A DNA stretch of 64,000 nt, taken from NCBI RefSeq assembly GCF_001428125.1, contig NZ_LMSM01000008.1, positions 231,185-295,184 on the forward strand. Reading direction: 5' to 3'. Positions 24,343-33,053 of this stretch are shown piece after piece. The notes beneath the pieces were generated by a model. It searched no databases. It was not told the DNA's origin and saw only the letters and a list, made by a program, of their open reading frames with translations. Within the stretch, counting starts at the first letter, position 1. The number at the start of each line of letters is the position of its first letter. A program made the translations under genes and the position numbers. Origin of the DNA: Nocardioides sp. Soil774 (GTDB lineage Bacteria > Actinomycetota > Actinomycetes > Propionibacteriales > Nocardioidaceae).

Positions 24343-26895
24343 TCACTCGGTGGCGATGGCGTCCAGCACCTTCATCCGCGAGGCGCGCACGGCCGGCACG
24401 ATCGCGGCCAGCACCCCGAAGATCACCGCGACGACGAGGAACACCAGCAGGCTGGTGAGCGGCAGCGAGAGCTCGGTCAGGTCGTCCTTGAGCGACTCGC
24501 GGAGCACCACCCCGATCACCAGGCCGAGCACCATCCCCAGCACCGCACCGAGCAGCGCGATCGCCACCGACTCCAGCGTGATCATGGTGCGCAGCCGGCG
24601 TCGCGACAGGCCGACCGCGCGGAGCAGGCCGATCTCGCGGGTGCGCTCCAGGACGCTCAGGCCGAGGGTGTTGACGATGCCGATCACGGCGATGATCACG
24701 GCGAGGGCGAGCAGGCCGTAGATGACGTAGAGCAGCTGGTTGACCTGGCCGCTGATGAGCTCCTTGAACTCCTGCTTGTCCTGCACCGAGAGGATCGGCA
24801 GGTCCTTCACCACGTCGTCGAGGTCGCGCTTGACCAGCGCGCGGTCGGCGCCGTCGGCGACCATGATGCTCACCGTCGAGTCGCTGCGCTTGAGCCCGGC
24901 GTCGCTCAGCACCGAGAGCGGGAAGGTCATCCCGCCGGTCGTCGGGGTGTCCTCGAAGACACCCTGCACCTCGAGGGGGATCTTCTTCCCGCCGGGGAAC
25001 TCCACCTCCACGGTGTCGCCGACACCGGCGTCGAGGTCGTCGGCGCGGCTCTCGCTGAGCAGCGTCTGGTGCCCGGTGATCGTGTCGGTGCCGTCGAGCA
25101 TCGTGAGCTCGTAGATCTCGAAGAAGCCCTGGTCGACCCCGATCGCGAAGCTCTGGTCGGGCTTGCCGTCGACCTCGACCGACACCGGCGTGCCCTGCTG
25201 GCGCGAGACGAGCGAGACGCCGTCGACCTTCTCCATCCGGTCGCCGAACTGGGCCGGGAAGCCCTGGAAGGTCGGGGTCTGCACCAGGAAGTCGCTGGTG
25301 AACTGCTCGTCGACGACCGCGTCGTTGGTCGCGCTCAGCGACGAGGCGAGCACCCCCACGGCAGAGACGACCGCGAGGCCGATCATCAGCGCGGAGGCGG
25401 TGGCACCCGTACGCCGCGGGTTGCGCAGCGCGTTCTCGCCCGCGAGCCGCCCGGCGGTGCCGAACAGCCGGCCGAAGACCACGCGGCAGGCCACGAGCAC
25501 TGGCTTGCCGACGACCGGGGCGAGCACCGCGGTCGTGATCACCCAGATGACCGCGCCCGCGCCGATCCAGATGGCGTCGGTGCCGGGAGCACCGGCCAGG
25601 CCGGCCGCGGCCAGGGCGACGCCGACGACCATCGCGATCGTCCCAAGCACCAGCCGGCGGCCCATCCCCTTCTCCTGCACGACGAGGTCGTCGCGCATCG
25701 CGGCGACCGGCGGCACCTTGGCGGCCCGGCGGGCCGGGACGAAGGCCGCGACCATGGTGACGAGGATGCCGACGACGTAGCCGGCCACGACCGTGAAGGG
25801 TGTCAGGGTCAGCACGTCACCGGCGATGTCCAGGCCGAACGAGCGGAACAGACCGGCCAGGAGCCGCGAGAGCCCGAGGCCCAGCAGCAGGCCGAGGGTC
25901 GAGCCCACCAGCGCCATCAGGAACGCCTCGACGAGCACCGAGCGGGTCACCTGCCTCTTGCTCGCCCCGAGGGCACGCAGCAGCGCGGACTCGCGCACGC
26001 GCTGGGAGACCAGGATCGAGAAGGTGTTGAAGATGATGAAGGCGCCGACCACGATCGCGATCACGGCGAAGGTGGTCAGGAAGATCGAGATGACGTCGAG
26101 GAACTGGCCGATCTGCTCCTGGGTCTCCTTGACGACCTTGTCGCCCGTCACCGCGGTGAAGCCGTCGGGCACGACCGCGTCGGCCGCCTTGGCCAGCGCG
26201 GCCTGCGAGACACCGTCGGCACCGGTCAGGGCGACGCTGGTGAAGGCGTCCTGGCCGTCGAGGAAGATCTCCTGGGCCTCCGCGGTGTCGAGCAGCACGA
26301 GGGTCGCGCCGGCCGTGCCGCCGCCGTTGAAGTCGGCGGTGCCGACGAGGGTGAACTTCCGCATCGTCTCCGCGGTCGGCACGACCATCGTGACGGTGTC
26401 ACCGACCTCGTAGCCGCCACGCTCGGCCGACGAGGTGTCGAGGGTGATCTCGCCCGGCTCGGAGGGCCAGCCTCCCGCGGACAGCTCGAGCACCTGGTCC
26501 CCGGCCATGTTCTCGCTCGGGGCGTAGTTGAAGGCGAGGGTCGGGGCGCCCTGGCCGCCGACCAGCTTGCCGTCCTGGCCGAGCAGGAAGGATCCGATGC
26601 CGTCGACGGAGCCGACCGCGTCGGCCACCTCCGGCAGTGCGGACAGCTTGTCGACGTCGGCGGGGGTGATCACCTGGTCGGTGCCGACCCCGGCGCTCGT
26701 CGCCTGCACCTCCCCGGCAGGGCGTACGACGGCGTCGGAGGTCGAGCCGTTGACGATGTTGTCGAAGGTGGCGTTGAGGCCGGTGCTGAAGGTCATCACC
26801 CCGGCCAGGAAGCCGATGCCCAGCACGATCGCGAGCGCGCTCATCAGCAGGCGCACCTTGCGAGCCAGCAGGTTGCGCCAGGTCAGGCGGAGCAT
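24343..26895 (-). CDS. FtsX-family ABC transporter permease
   Basis: An 850-residue permease with two FtsX-like cores. The N-terminal helix (RLTWRNLLARKVRLLMSALAI) is followed by a large extracytoplasmic domain, three helices around residues 275-410, further helices near 435-485 and 535, a second extracytoplasmic domain, and three C-terminal helices (about 700-840). This is the MacB/LolC-like type that moves lipids, lipoproteins or peptides rather than small solutes. ATG 26895 lies 1 bp after the stop of the ATPase gene, forming an operon. Confidence 0.9.
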   Translation of the reverse strand: MLRLTWRNLLARKVRLLMSALAIVLGIGFLAGVMTFSTGLNATFDNIVNGSTSDAVVRPAGEVQATSAGVGTDQVITPADVDKLSALPEVADAVGSVDGIGSFLLGQDGKLVGGQGAPTLAFNYAPSENMAGDQVLELSAGGWPSEPGEITLDTSSAERGGYEVGDTVTMVVPTAETMRKFTLVGTADFNGGGTAGATLVLLDTAEAQEIFLDGQDAFTSVALTGADGVSQAALAKAADAVVPDGFTAVTGDKVVKETQEQIGQFLDVISIFLTTFAVIAIVVGAFIIFNTFSILVSQRVRESALLRALGASKRQVTRSVLVEAFLMALVGSTLGLLLGLGLSRLLAGLFRSFGLDIAGDVLTLTPFTVVAGYVVGILVTMVAAFVPARRAAKVPPVAAMRDDLVVQEKGMGRRLVLGTIAMVVGVALAAAGLAGAPGTDAIWIGAGAVIWVITTAVLAPVVGKPVLVACRVVFGRLFGTAGRLAGENALRNPRRTGATASALMIGLAVVSAVGVLASSLSATNDAVVDEQFTSDFLVQTPTFQGFPAQFGDRMEKVDGVSLVSRQQGTPVSVEVDGKPDQSFAIGVDQGFFEIYELTMLDGTDTITGHQTLLSESRADDLDAGVGDTVEVEFPGGKKIPLEVQGVFEDTPTTGGMTFPLSVLSDAGLKRSDSTVSIMVADGADRALVKRDLDDVVKDLPILSVQDKQEFKELISGQVNQLLYVIYGLLALAVIIAVIGIVNTLGLSVLERTREIGLLRAVGLSRRRLRTMITLESVAIALLGAVLGMVLGLVIGVVLRESLKDDLTELSLPLTSLLVFLVVAVIFGVLAAIVPAVRASRMKVLDAIATE

Positions 26896-26896
26896 G

Positions 26897-27676
26897 TCAG
26901 CCCGCCGCCTTCGCGGCCGCGGCGTCCTGGAGGCCCACCATCTTCTCGAGGATCTGGTCACGGTCGGGCTCGCGGAGCTCGTCGACGACCCGGCCGTCGG
27001 CGAGGAAGATCACGCGGTCGGTCCAGGACGCGGCGACCGGGTCGTGGGTCACCATGACCACGGTCTGGCCGAACTCGTCGACGCTGCGCCGCAGGAAGCC
27101 GAGCACCTCGGCGCTGCTGGTGGAGTCGAGGTTGCCGGTCGGCTCGTCGGCGAAGACGATGCGCGGCTGGCTGACCAGCGCGCGGGCGCACGCCACGCGC
27201 TGCTGCTGGCCGCCCGACATCTCCGAGGGGCGGTGGCCCAGCCGCGGCCGCAGGCCCACGGCGTCGACCACCTGGTCGAACCAGGCCCGGTCGGGCTTGC
27301 GGCCGGCGAGGTCGAGCGGCAGCAGGATGTTCTCCTCCGCGGTCAGCGTCGGCACGAGGTTGAAGGACTGGAAGACGAAGCCGACCCGCTCGCGGCGCAG
27401 CGTGGTGAGCTCCTTGTCCTTGAGCCGGCCCAGCGACGTGCCGTCGACGACCGCCTCCCCCGAGGTGGGGGTGTCCAGGGCCGCCAGGCAGTGCATCAGC
27501 GTCGACTTGCCCGAGCCCGAGGGCCCCATCACGGCGGTGAACTCGCCCTGCATCAAGTCGATGGTGACGCCGTCGAGGGCGCGCACCTCGGCCTCGCCGC
27601 TGCCGTAGGTCTTGACCAGGTCGTACGCGCTCGCTGCGACGCCGTGCGCCGCTCCCCCCAGGGTCTGCTCCGTCAT
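26897..27676 (-). CDS. ABC transporter ATP-binding protein (LolD/MacB type)
   Basis: A 259-residue ATPase. Walker A GPSGSGKST, Q-loop VFQSFNLVPTLT, signature MSGGQQQRVACARAL, Walker B IVFADEPTGNLD and the switch VTHDP are intact, and the NLDS sequence is typical of LolD-like exporters. It energises the FtsX-type permease encoded immediately downstream. ATG 27676 is preceded by CAGACT with a 7-nt gap, suggesting a leaderless operon mRNA. Confidence 0.93.
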   Translation of the reverse strand: MTEQTLGGAAHGVAASAYDLVKTYGSGEAEVRALDGVTIDLMQGEFTAVMGPSGSGKSTLMHCLAALDTPTSGEAVVDGTSLGRLKDKELTTLRRERVGFVFQSFNLVPTLTAEENILLPLDLAGRKPDRAWFDQVVDAVGLRPRLGHRPSEMSGGQQQRVACARALVSQPRIVFADEPTGNLDSTSSAEVLGFLRRSVDEFGQTVVMVTHDPVAASWTDRVIFLADGRVVDELREPDRDQILEKMVGLQDAAAAKAAG

Positions 27677-27800
27677 GTCGGCAAGTCTGGCAGGGCCGCG
27701 AAGTGCCGGGCCATGGGATAAGGCCCCCACCCGACCCTGACATGTGTCAGGGGTCGACCGGGGTCGCGGGTGCCTCCCGCGGAGCCCCTAGGTTGGCCCC

Positions 27801-28403
27801 GTGGGAGACGTGGTGGCGGGACTGCTGACCGGCCTGTCGCTGATCGTCGCGATCGGTGCGCAGAACGCGTTCGTGCTCCGGCAGGGCCTGCGCCGCAGCC
27901 ACGTCGGCCTGGTGGTCGCGATCTGCGCGCTCTCCGACGTGGTGCTGATCGTGGCCGGGGTCGCCGGCATCGGCGTGGTCCTCGACCGCGCGCCGGTCGC
28001 GGTCGACGTGGTGCGCTGGCTCGGGGTCGCGTTCCTCACCGTCTACGGCGTGACCTCCCTGCTCCGGGCGCGGCACCCGCAGGCGCTCACCGTGGGCGAG
28101 GAGGTCGTCGAGCGCCGCGGCCCGGTCGCGGCCCGCGCGGTCGCGCTGACCTGGCTCAACCCCCACGTCTACCTCGACACGGTGCTCCTGCTCGGCTCGA
28201 TCGCCGGCACCCACGGCGCACCCGGTCGCTGGTGGTTCGCGCTCGGCGCGTGCGTGGCCAGCGTGGCGTGGTTCAGCGCGCTGGCGTACGGCGCCCGCCT
28301 GGCCGCGCCGCGCCTCGCGAGCCCGCGTGCCTGGCAGGTGCTCGACGTGCTGGTCGGCGTGGTGATGCTCGCGATCGCGGTGCGCCTGGCCCTGAGAGGC
28401 TAA
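27801..28403 (+). CDS. LysE/ArgO-type amino acid exporter
   Basis: A 200-residue membrane protein of the LysE family with six predicted helices. The N-terminal GAQNAFVLRQGL and the mid-protein LTWLNPHVYLDT are diagnostic for lysine/arginine exporters of the LysE/ArgO subgroup. GTG 27801 is preceded by TAGGTT with a 6-nt gap and no ribosome site. No LysG-type regulator gene is adjacent. The stop overlaps the next, convergent gene by 4 bp. Confidence 0.92.
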   Translation: MGDVVAGLLTGLSLIVAIGAQNAFVLRQGLRRSHVGLVVAICALSDVVLIVAGVAGIGVVLDRAPVAVDVVRWLGVAFLTVYGVTSLLRARHPQALTVGEEVVERRGPVAARAVALTWLNPHVYLDTVLLLGSIAGTHGAPGRWWFALGACVASVAWFSALAYGARLAAPRLASPRAWQVLDVLVGVVMLAIAVRLALRG

Positions 28404-28570
28404 CCAGCAGTGTCCTCGCGGGCGAGCGCCTCGTCGTGGCGCCTGTGCAGCCGCTCGCGGATCTCGCCGGCGTCGTAGTGGCGGCGTACGCGCTCGTCAC
28501 GCGCGACGGCCGCGCCGGTGGCGACCCCGGCCAGGATCCCGGCGAGGCCGAGCAGCTTCCACACGCGCAT
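28400..28570 (-). CDS. small single-pass membrane protein
   Basis: A 56-residue protein: one hydrophobic helix (residues about 4-22, WKLLGLAGILAGVATGAAVA) and a very charged cytoplasmic or external tail rich in Arg, Glu and His. ATG 28570 is preceded by TACTCT with a 6-nt gap. Such small anchored proteins are common in actinobacteria without known roles. No family is recognised. Confidence 0.6.
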   Translation of the reverse strand: MRVWKLLGLAGILAGVATGAAVARDERVRRHYDAGEIRERLHRRHDEALAREDTAG

Positions 28571-28619
28571 GTCGCGAGAGTAGCCCTCGGCCGAGGAGCG
28601 GTGGGGCAGACTTCCGCGC

Positions 28620-29252
28620 ATGGCACCGGCCCTGACCCTCGACCAGGCGGTCGACCTGACCCGCAGCGGCGACATCTGGCTGTTCCGCGGGCGCCGGGCC
28701 CCCGACCGGGCCATCCGCGCGGTCACCAACTCGCCGGTCAACCACGTGGGCATGGCCGTGGTCGTCGACGACCTGCCGCCGCTGATCTTCCACGCCGAGC
28801 TCGGCAAGAGGCAGATGGACATGTGGACCGGCGCAAACCATCGCGGTGTGCAGCTGCACGACCTCCGCGAGGCGGTCTCGCGGTGGCAGACGGAGTACGA
28901 CCAGGACGCCTGGGTCCGCCAGCTCCACCCGGAGATCGGGCGCGACGAGGAGGACGGGATGCTGCGCACGGTGGCGCGCCTGGACGGCGTCTCCTTCCCC
29001 AGCATCGCCAAGCTCGGTGCCCGGTGGCTGCGCGGGCGCGACGCCTACGTCCCGCGCCGCAAGCGCGGCCAGCGCGCCACCCCCGAGGCGGCCTTCTGCG
29101 CTGAGATCGTGGCCAGCTGCTACATCGAGATGGGCATCCTGCGCGACGACCGGCGCGCCACCTGGTACGACCCCGGCACCTTCTGGAGCGGCGACTACCT
29201 GCCGATCTCCGACGGCTGGACCCTCGGCCAGGAGGTCGCGGTCAGCCGCTGA
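28620..29252 (+). CDS. YiiX/YebB-like permuted NlpC/P60 hydrolase
   Basis: A 210-residue protein resembling permuted papain-fold (YiiX/YebB-type) hydrolases. SGDIWLFRG starts the fold, NSPVNHVGMAVVV supplies the likely catalytic His, and FCAEIVASCY supplies the likely nucleophile Cys. No signal peptide is visible, so it may act in the cytoplasm; some relatives act on lipids or peptides. ATG 28620 is preceded by CAGACT at a 7-nt gap. Assignment rests on motif order only. Confidence 0.6.
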   Translation: MAPALTLDQAVDLTRSGDIWLFRGRRAPDRAIRAVTNSPVNHVGMAVVVDDLPPLIFHAELGKRQMDMWTGANHRGVQLHDLREAVSRWQTEYDQDAWVRQLHPEIGRDEEDGMLRTVARLDGVSFPSIAKLGARWLRGRDAYVPRRKRGQRATPEAAFCAEIVASCYIEMGILRDDRRATWYDPGTFWSGDYLPISDGWTLGQEVAVSR

Positions 29253-29254
29253 CC

Positions 29255-30208
29255 TCAGCCCACCGCGCGGGCCAGCCGCTCGGCCACCGCCCGCACCGCG
29301 GCGCGCAGCTCCTCCCCTCCGACGACGGTGAAGTCGAAGGGCACCCCGGCCAGCCACTCACCGGCGTACGCCTCGGCGTTGCTGGTGCTGCCGACGAGCT
29401 CGCAGCCGCCGTCGGGTCGCGCGCGCAGGTCGCCCAGGGTGGGGCGGATCCACGGACGCACCTGCTCGATCGGGGCGGCGAAGACGACGTGGGTCTCGTG
29501 CTCCCAGCCCCGGGCGAGGTTGGCCTCGAGCTCGGCGGCGGGGTCGAGGTCGGCGGGGACCTCGAAGGAGCCGTCGAGCGGGGTGACCTCGGTGATGCGG
29601 TCGACGCGGTAGGTGCGCAGCTCGGCGGCGTGGTGGGACAGGCACAGCAGGTACCACCGGCCGTAGCGCACCACGACCGACCACGGGTCGACGTCGAAGG
29701 AGCGGGGGTTGCCGGCCGCGGTGCGGTAGCCGATGCGCACCTGGCGCTGGGCCGCGACCGCCTCGACGAGCTCGCTGGTGACGGCGGGGTCGGGCCTGGC
29801 GGGGAACCGCTCCGGCACCGTGCGGGCGGTCTCGCGCACCATCACCGCCTGGCGCGCGACGTTGGTCGGCAGCACCCGCAGGATCTTGCCGAGGGCGGAG
29901 CCGACCGGGTCGCTCGCATCGGCGACGGCGTGCTGGGAGTCGAGCGCGGCCATCACGAGCCCGAGCGCCTCGGTCGCGGAGAACACCAGCGGCGGCAGCC
30001 GCACGCCACGGCCCAGCGTGTAGCCGCCGTAGGGCCCGCGGGTCGACACCACCGGGATGTCGGCCTCGCGCAGGATCGCGACGTAGCGCCGCGCCGCCCG
30101 CTCGGTGACGCCGAGGCGCTGGGCCAGCTCGGAGGCGGTGACACCAGGTCGGCCCTGCAGGATGTCGAGCGCCCGCAGCGCCCGCGCGGTCGGACTGATC
30201 TCGCTCAT
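29255..30208 (-). CDS. YafY/WYL-domain transcriptional regulator
   Basis: A 317-residue regulator. Residues 1-60 form a DeoR-like winged helix-turn-helix (ALDILQGRPGVTASELAQRLGVTERAARRYVA), followed by the wing GPYGGYTLG. Residues about 140-220 are the WYL ligand domain (VRYGRWYLLCLSHH, LRTYRVDRI). It likely senses a small ligand or single-stranded nucleic acid. It is divergent from the alpha/beta hydrolase gene, which it may control. Confidence 0.9.
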   Translation of the reverse strand: MSEISPTARALRALDILQGRPGVTASELAQRLGVTERAARRYVAILREADIPVVSTRGPYGGYTLGRGVRLPPLVFSATEALGLVMAALDSQHAVADASDPVGSALGKILRVLPTNVARQAVMVRETARTVPERFPARPDPAVTSELVEAVAAQRQVRIGYRTAAGNPRSFDVDPWSVVVRYGRWYLLCLSHHAAELRTYRVDRITEVTPLDGSFEVPADLDPAAELEANLARGWEHETHVVFAAPIEQVRPWIRPTLGDLRARPDGGCELVGSTSNAEAYAGEWLAGVPFDFTVVGGEELRAAVRAVAERLARAVG

Positions 30209-30292
30209 GGAGTGATGGTGGCACCTGTTCCGGTCGTGGAGCGTCCGGAACCGGGCCTAACCTCGGGTCCACACCGACACGGAGGAGAACCC

Positions 30293-30994
30293 ATGGACAT
30301 CGTGCTGATCGCCGGCATGTGGCTCGACGGATCGGCCTGGGACCAGGTGGTGCCGGCCCTCGAGGCGCGCGGCCACCGACCGGTGGCGCTGACGCTGCCC
30401 GGCCAGGGCGACGGCACCGAGGCGACGTACGACGACCAGGTGGCGGCGGTCGTGGCCGCGGTCGACGCCGCCAGTGGGCCTGCGCTCGTGGTCGGCCACT
30501 CCGCCGCGTGCGCGCTCGCGTGGGTGGCCGCCGACGCCCGCCCGGAGAAGGTGGCGCGCGTGGCGCTGGTCGGCGGGATGCCGAGCGAGGACGGCGAGAC
30601 CTACTTCGGGTTCTTCGAGCCGGTCGACGGCGTCGTGGCCTTCCCGGGGTGGGACCCCTTCGAGGGGCCCGACTCCGACGACATGTCGCCCGAGCTGAAG
30701 GCGTCGGTCGCGGCGCGCACGATCGCCGTGCCCGCTGCCGTCACCCAGGGCACGGTGCGCCTCGGCGACGAGAGGCGCTACGACGTCCCGGTGACGATGG
30801 TGTGCCCGGAGTACAGCCCCGAGCAGGCACGGGAGTGGATGGCGGCCGGCGACATCCCGGAGCTCGCCCGGGCCACGGCCGTGGACGTCGTCGACATCGA
30901 CTCCGGGCACTGGCCGATGTTCACCCAGCCCGAGGCGCTGGCCGCGCTGCTCGACGAGGCAGCCCGCACGCCGGTGGCAGGCGCGACGAGCTAG
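30293..30994 (+). CDS. alpha/beta-fold hydrolase
   Basis: A 233-residue alpha/beta hydrolase. The nucleophile elbow is VVGHSAACAL (Ser), the oxyanion region is IAGMWLDGSAW near the N-terminus, and DSGHWPMF near the C-terminus supplies the catalytic His. It looks like an esterase or lactonase-type enzyme; the substrate is unknown. ATG 30293 follows a strong GGAGG site. The gene diverges from a WYL regulator 84 bp away. Its stop overlaps that of the convergent kinase gene. Confidence 0.88.
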   Translation: MDIVLIAGMWLDGSAWDQVVPALEARGHRPVALTLPGQGDGTEATYDDQVAAVVAAVDAASGPALVVGHSAACALAWVAADARPEKVARVALVGGMPSEDGETYFGFFEPVDGVVAFPGWDPFEGPDSDDMSPELKASVAARTIAVPAAVTQGTVRLGDERRYDVPVTMVCPEYSPEQAREWMAAGDIPELARATAVDVVDIDSGHWPMFTQPEALAALLDEAARTPVAGATS

Positions 30995-32049
30995 TCGAGG
31001 AGGTCCTCGGGCCGCGACGCGACGGTCGGGGTGTCGAGTGCGGCCGCCCGGTCGGCCTCGCTCACGGGCACCTTGATGGGGGTGATCGGGGTGATCGGCA
31101 TGACGACGTAGCCGCTCGGCACACCGGCGGCGAGGTCGAGGTCGAGGCCGGCGAGCTCCGCCGTCGCGGCACCGAGCATCGCCGCGACGTCGTGGGCGTT
31201 GGCCGGGCGCTTGGTCGGGTCCTTCTCGAGGAGCGTCTCGACGACGGCGCGCAGGTCGGGCGGCACGTCGTCGCCCAGCGGCGGCGGGGGCTCGTTGACG
31301 TGCGACATGGCGGTCGCGATCGGGGTGCCCCGGTCGAAGGGCCGGGTGCCGGTGAGCATCTCGTGGGCCACCACGCCGAGGGCGTAGAGGTCGCTGGCGC
31401 CGGTCGCCTGCTCCCCCATCGCCTGCTCGGGGCTGATGTAGTTGGGGGTGCCGAGCATCTCGCCGACGCGCGTGTGGCCGATGGCGTCCATGGCGCGGGC
31501 GATGCCGAAGTCGGTCAGCTTCACCACGCCGTCCTCGCGCACGATGATGTTGGCGGGCTTGACGTCGCGGTGCACCACCCCGGCCTCGTGCGCCACGCCG
31601 AGGGCGAGCGCGGCCTGGGCCAGCACCGAGCGGACGATCTCCGGCGAGAGGGCGCCCTGGTCGCGGATCACCGCGGACAGCGGCTGGCCGTCGACGAGCT
31701 CCATCACGAGGAAGGTGAGGTGGTCGTCCTCGCCGTAGTCGAAGACGGTGGTGATGTTGGTGTGCATCAGCGCCGCGGAGTGGAGGGCCTCGTCGCGGAA
31801 GCGCTCGGCGAAGATCTCCTCGTTGTCGGGGTCGGCCCGCATGATCTTGACCGCCACCTGGCGCTGCAGCACGTCGTCGAGACCGCTCCACACGTCTGCC
31901 ATGCCACCGGAGGCGATGCGCTCCTGCAGCACGTAGCGCTCCCCGAGACGGAGCCCTGCCTCGAGTCTCTGCACGGACCAGGCCCCACTTCTCTCTCGGA
32001 CGGCGCGCGGAGGCGCACCACGTCGGATCGTAACCCTCTCCTCGTTCAT
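30991..32049 (-). CDS. soluble Ser/Thr protein kinase (PknB-like)
   Basis: A 352-residue Hanks-type kinase. Glycine loop IASGGMADVWSG, VAVKIM (ATP Lys), catalytic HRDVKPANI, metal-binding DFGIARA and the GTPNYISPEQA activation segment are all present. After the kinase core (about residues 30-290) there is a short Pro/Thr tail (PITPITPIKVP) but no membrane helix and no PASTA repeats, so it is cytoplasmic. ATG 32049 is the first plausible start but lacks a clear ribosome site; GTG at about residue 26 is an alternative. Confidence 0.92.
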   Translation of the reverse strand: MNEERVTIRRGAPPRAVRERSGAWSVQRLEAGLRLGERYVLQERIASGGMADVWSGLDDVLQRQVAVKIMRADPDNEEIFAERFRDEALHSAALMHTNITTVFDYGEDDHLTFLVMELVDGQPLSAVIRDQGALSPEIVRSVLAQAALALGVAHEAGVVHRDVKPANIIVREDGVVKLTDFGIARAMDAIGHTRVGEMLGTPNYISPEQAMGEQATGASDLYALGVVAHEMLTGTRPFDRGTPIATAMSHVNEPPPPLGDDVPPDLRAVVETLLEKDPTKRPANAHDVAAMLGAATAELAGLDLDLAAGVPSGYVVMPITPITPIKVPVSEADRAAALDTPTVASRPEDLLD

Positions 32050-32093
32050 CTCATTCCACGACGAGCGATCTGCACCCCCGGGCGGGTGGGTTC

Positions 32094-32124
32094 TTGACAA
32101 CGTACAACAATCTAGTTGTAGGTT
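32094..32124 (+). promoter_or_regulatory. promoter with autoregulatory operator for the ArsR-like gene
   Basis: TTGACA (32094-32099) is a perfect -35, and TAGGTT (32119-32124) a candidate -10, 6 nt before GTG 32131. Between them TACAAC (32103-32108), a 6-bp spacer and GTTGTA (32115-32120) form an inverted repeat, a likely site for the ArsR-type repressor encoded just downstream. Confidence 0.65.
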
Positions 32125-32130
32125 TGGCCC

Positions 32131-32496
32131 GTGAGCAGCAGCGACGAGGACCGGGCCGACGCGTGGTTCCGCGCGCTCGCCGACCGCACCAGGCGCGACA
32201 TCCTGCGCCGCGTGCTCGCCGGCGAGCACTCCGTCTCGGCGCTGGCGCAGCACCACGACATGAGCTTCGCGGCGGTCCAGAAGCACGTCGCGGTGCTCGA
32301 GCGCGCCGGCCTGCTGTCCAAGCGGCGCGAGGGCCGCAAGGCGCTGGCGAGCGGCGACGTCGAGGCCGTCCGCTCGGTGGGCCGGATGCTCACCGAGCTC
32401 GAGGCGCTCTGGCGCGGACGGATCTCGCGCATCGACGAGCTGCTCGCCACCGAGGACCCCACCACCGACCAGACCACCGCCCAGAAGGAGCGCTGA
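32131..32496 (+). CDS. ArsR-type winged-helix regulator
   Basis: A 121-residue ArsR-family regulator: WFRALADRTRRDILRRVLAGEHSVSALAQ then MSFAAVQKHVAVLERAGLLSKRREGRK is the classic winged helix. No metal-binding Cys cluster is present, so it belongs to the non-metal group usually paired with SRPBCC proteins. The SRPBCC gene starts 1 bp after its stop. An inverted repeat overlaps its own promoter, suggesting autoregulation. Confidence 0.9.
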   Translation: MSSSDEDRADAWFRALADRTRRDILRRVLAGEHSVSALAQHHDMSFAAVQKHVAVLERAGLLSKRREGRKALASGDVEAVRSVGRMLTELEALWRGRISRIDELLATEDPTTDQTTAQKER

Positions 32497-32497
32497 C

Positions 32498-32986
32498 ATG
32501 CCCGTCACCGACGTCCACCACGACCTGGACACCCGCACCCTGACCATCACCGCCGACTTCGCCGCACCCGTCCACCGGGTGTGGGAGGTCTACGCCGACC
32601 CGCGCCGCCTCGAGCAGGTCTGGGGGCCGCCGACCCACCCGGCGACCTTCGTCGACCACGAGCTCGCCCCGGGAGGCCGGATGACCTACTTCATGACCAG
32701 CCCGGAGGGCGAGAGGTACTACGCCTACTGGACCGTCACGTCCGTCGACGAGCCGCGCCGCTTCACCTTCGACGACGGCTTCGCGCTCGACGAGACGTTC
32801 GCGCCCGACACCTCCATGCCGGTCTCGCACAACACCTACGACTTCACCCCCACCGAGGCCGGCACCCGGGCCACGTTCGTGGCGACGTACGAGTCCGCCG
32901 AGGGGCTCGAGAAGGTGCTCGCGATGGGGGTGGTCGAGGGCTCGTCGCTTGCCATCAACCAGATCGACGACCTGCTCGCCGCCTGA
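32498..32986 (+). CDS. SRPBCC/AHSA1-domain protein
   Basis: A 162-residue START-like (SRPBCC, AHSA1) protein. FAAPVHRVWEVYADPRRLEQVWGPP at residues about 24-48 and the C-terminal helix GSSLAINQIDDLL are typical. It forms a hydrophobic ligand pocket; the ligand is unknown. GGAG lies 8 nt before the ATG. It is cotranscribed with the ArsR-type regulator, a common pair in actinobacteria. Confidence 0.9.
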   Translation: MPVTDVHHDLDTRTLTITADFAAPVHRVWEVYADPRRLEQVWGPPTHPATFVDHELAPGGRMTYFMTSPEGERYYAYWTVTSVDEPRRFTFDDGFALDETFAPDTSMPVSHNTYDFTPTEAGTRATFVATYESAEGLEKVLAMGVVEGSSLAINQIDDLLAA

Positions 32987-33053
32987 CCACGACGCCCTCC
33001 AGCGCTACGACGTCGTCCGCTGAGGGCTCGCCGCAGGTGAGACACTTCCCCGC

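Noticed and set aside
28497..29357. 286-codon minus-strand frame opposite the YiiX-like gene
   Set aside because: Arg/Ala/Gly-rich translation without motifs; the plus-strand frame has conserved His and Cys motifs and a leaderless promoter.
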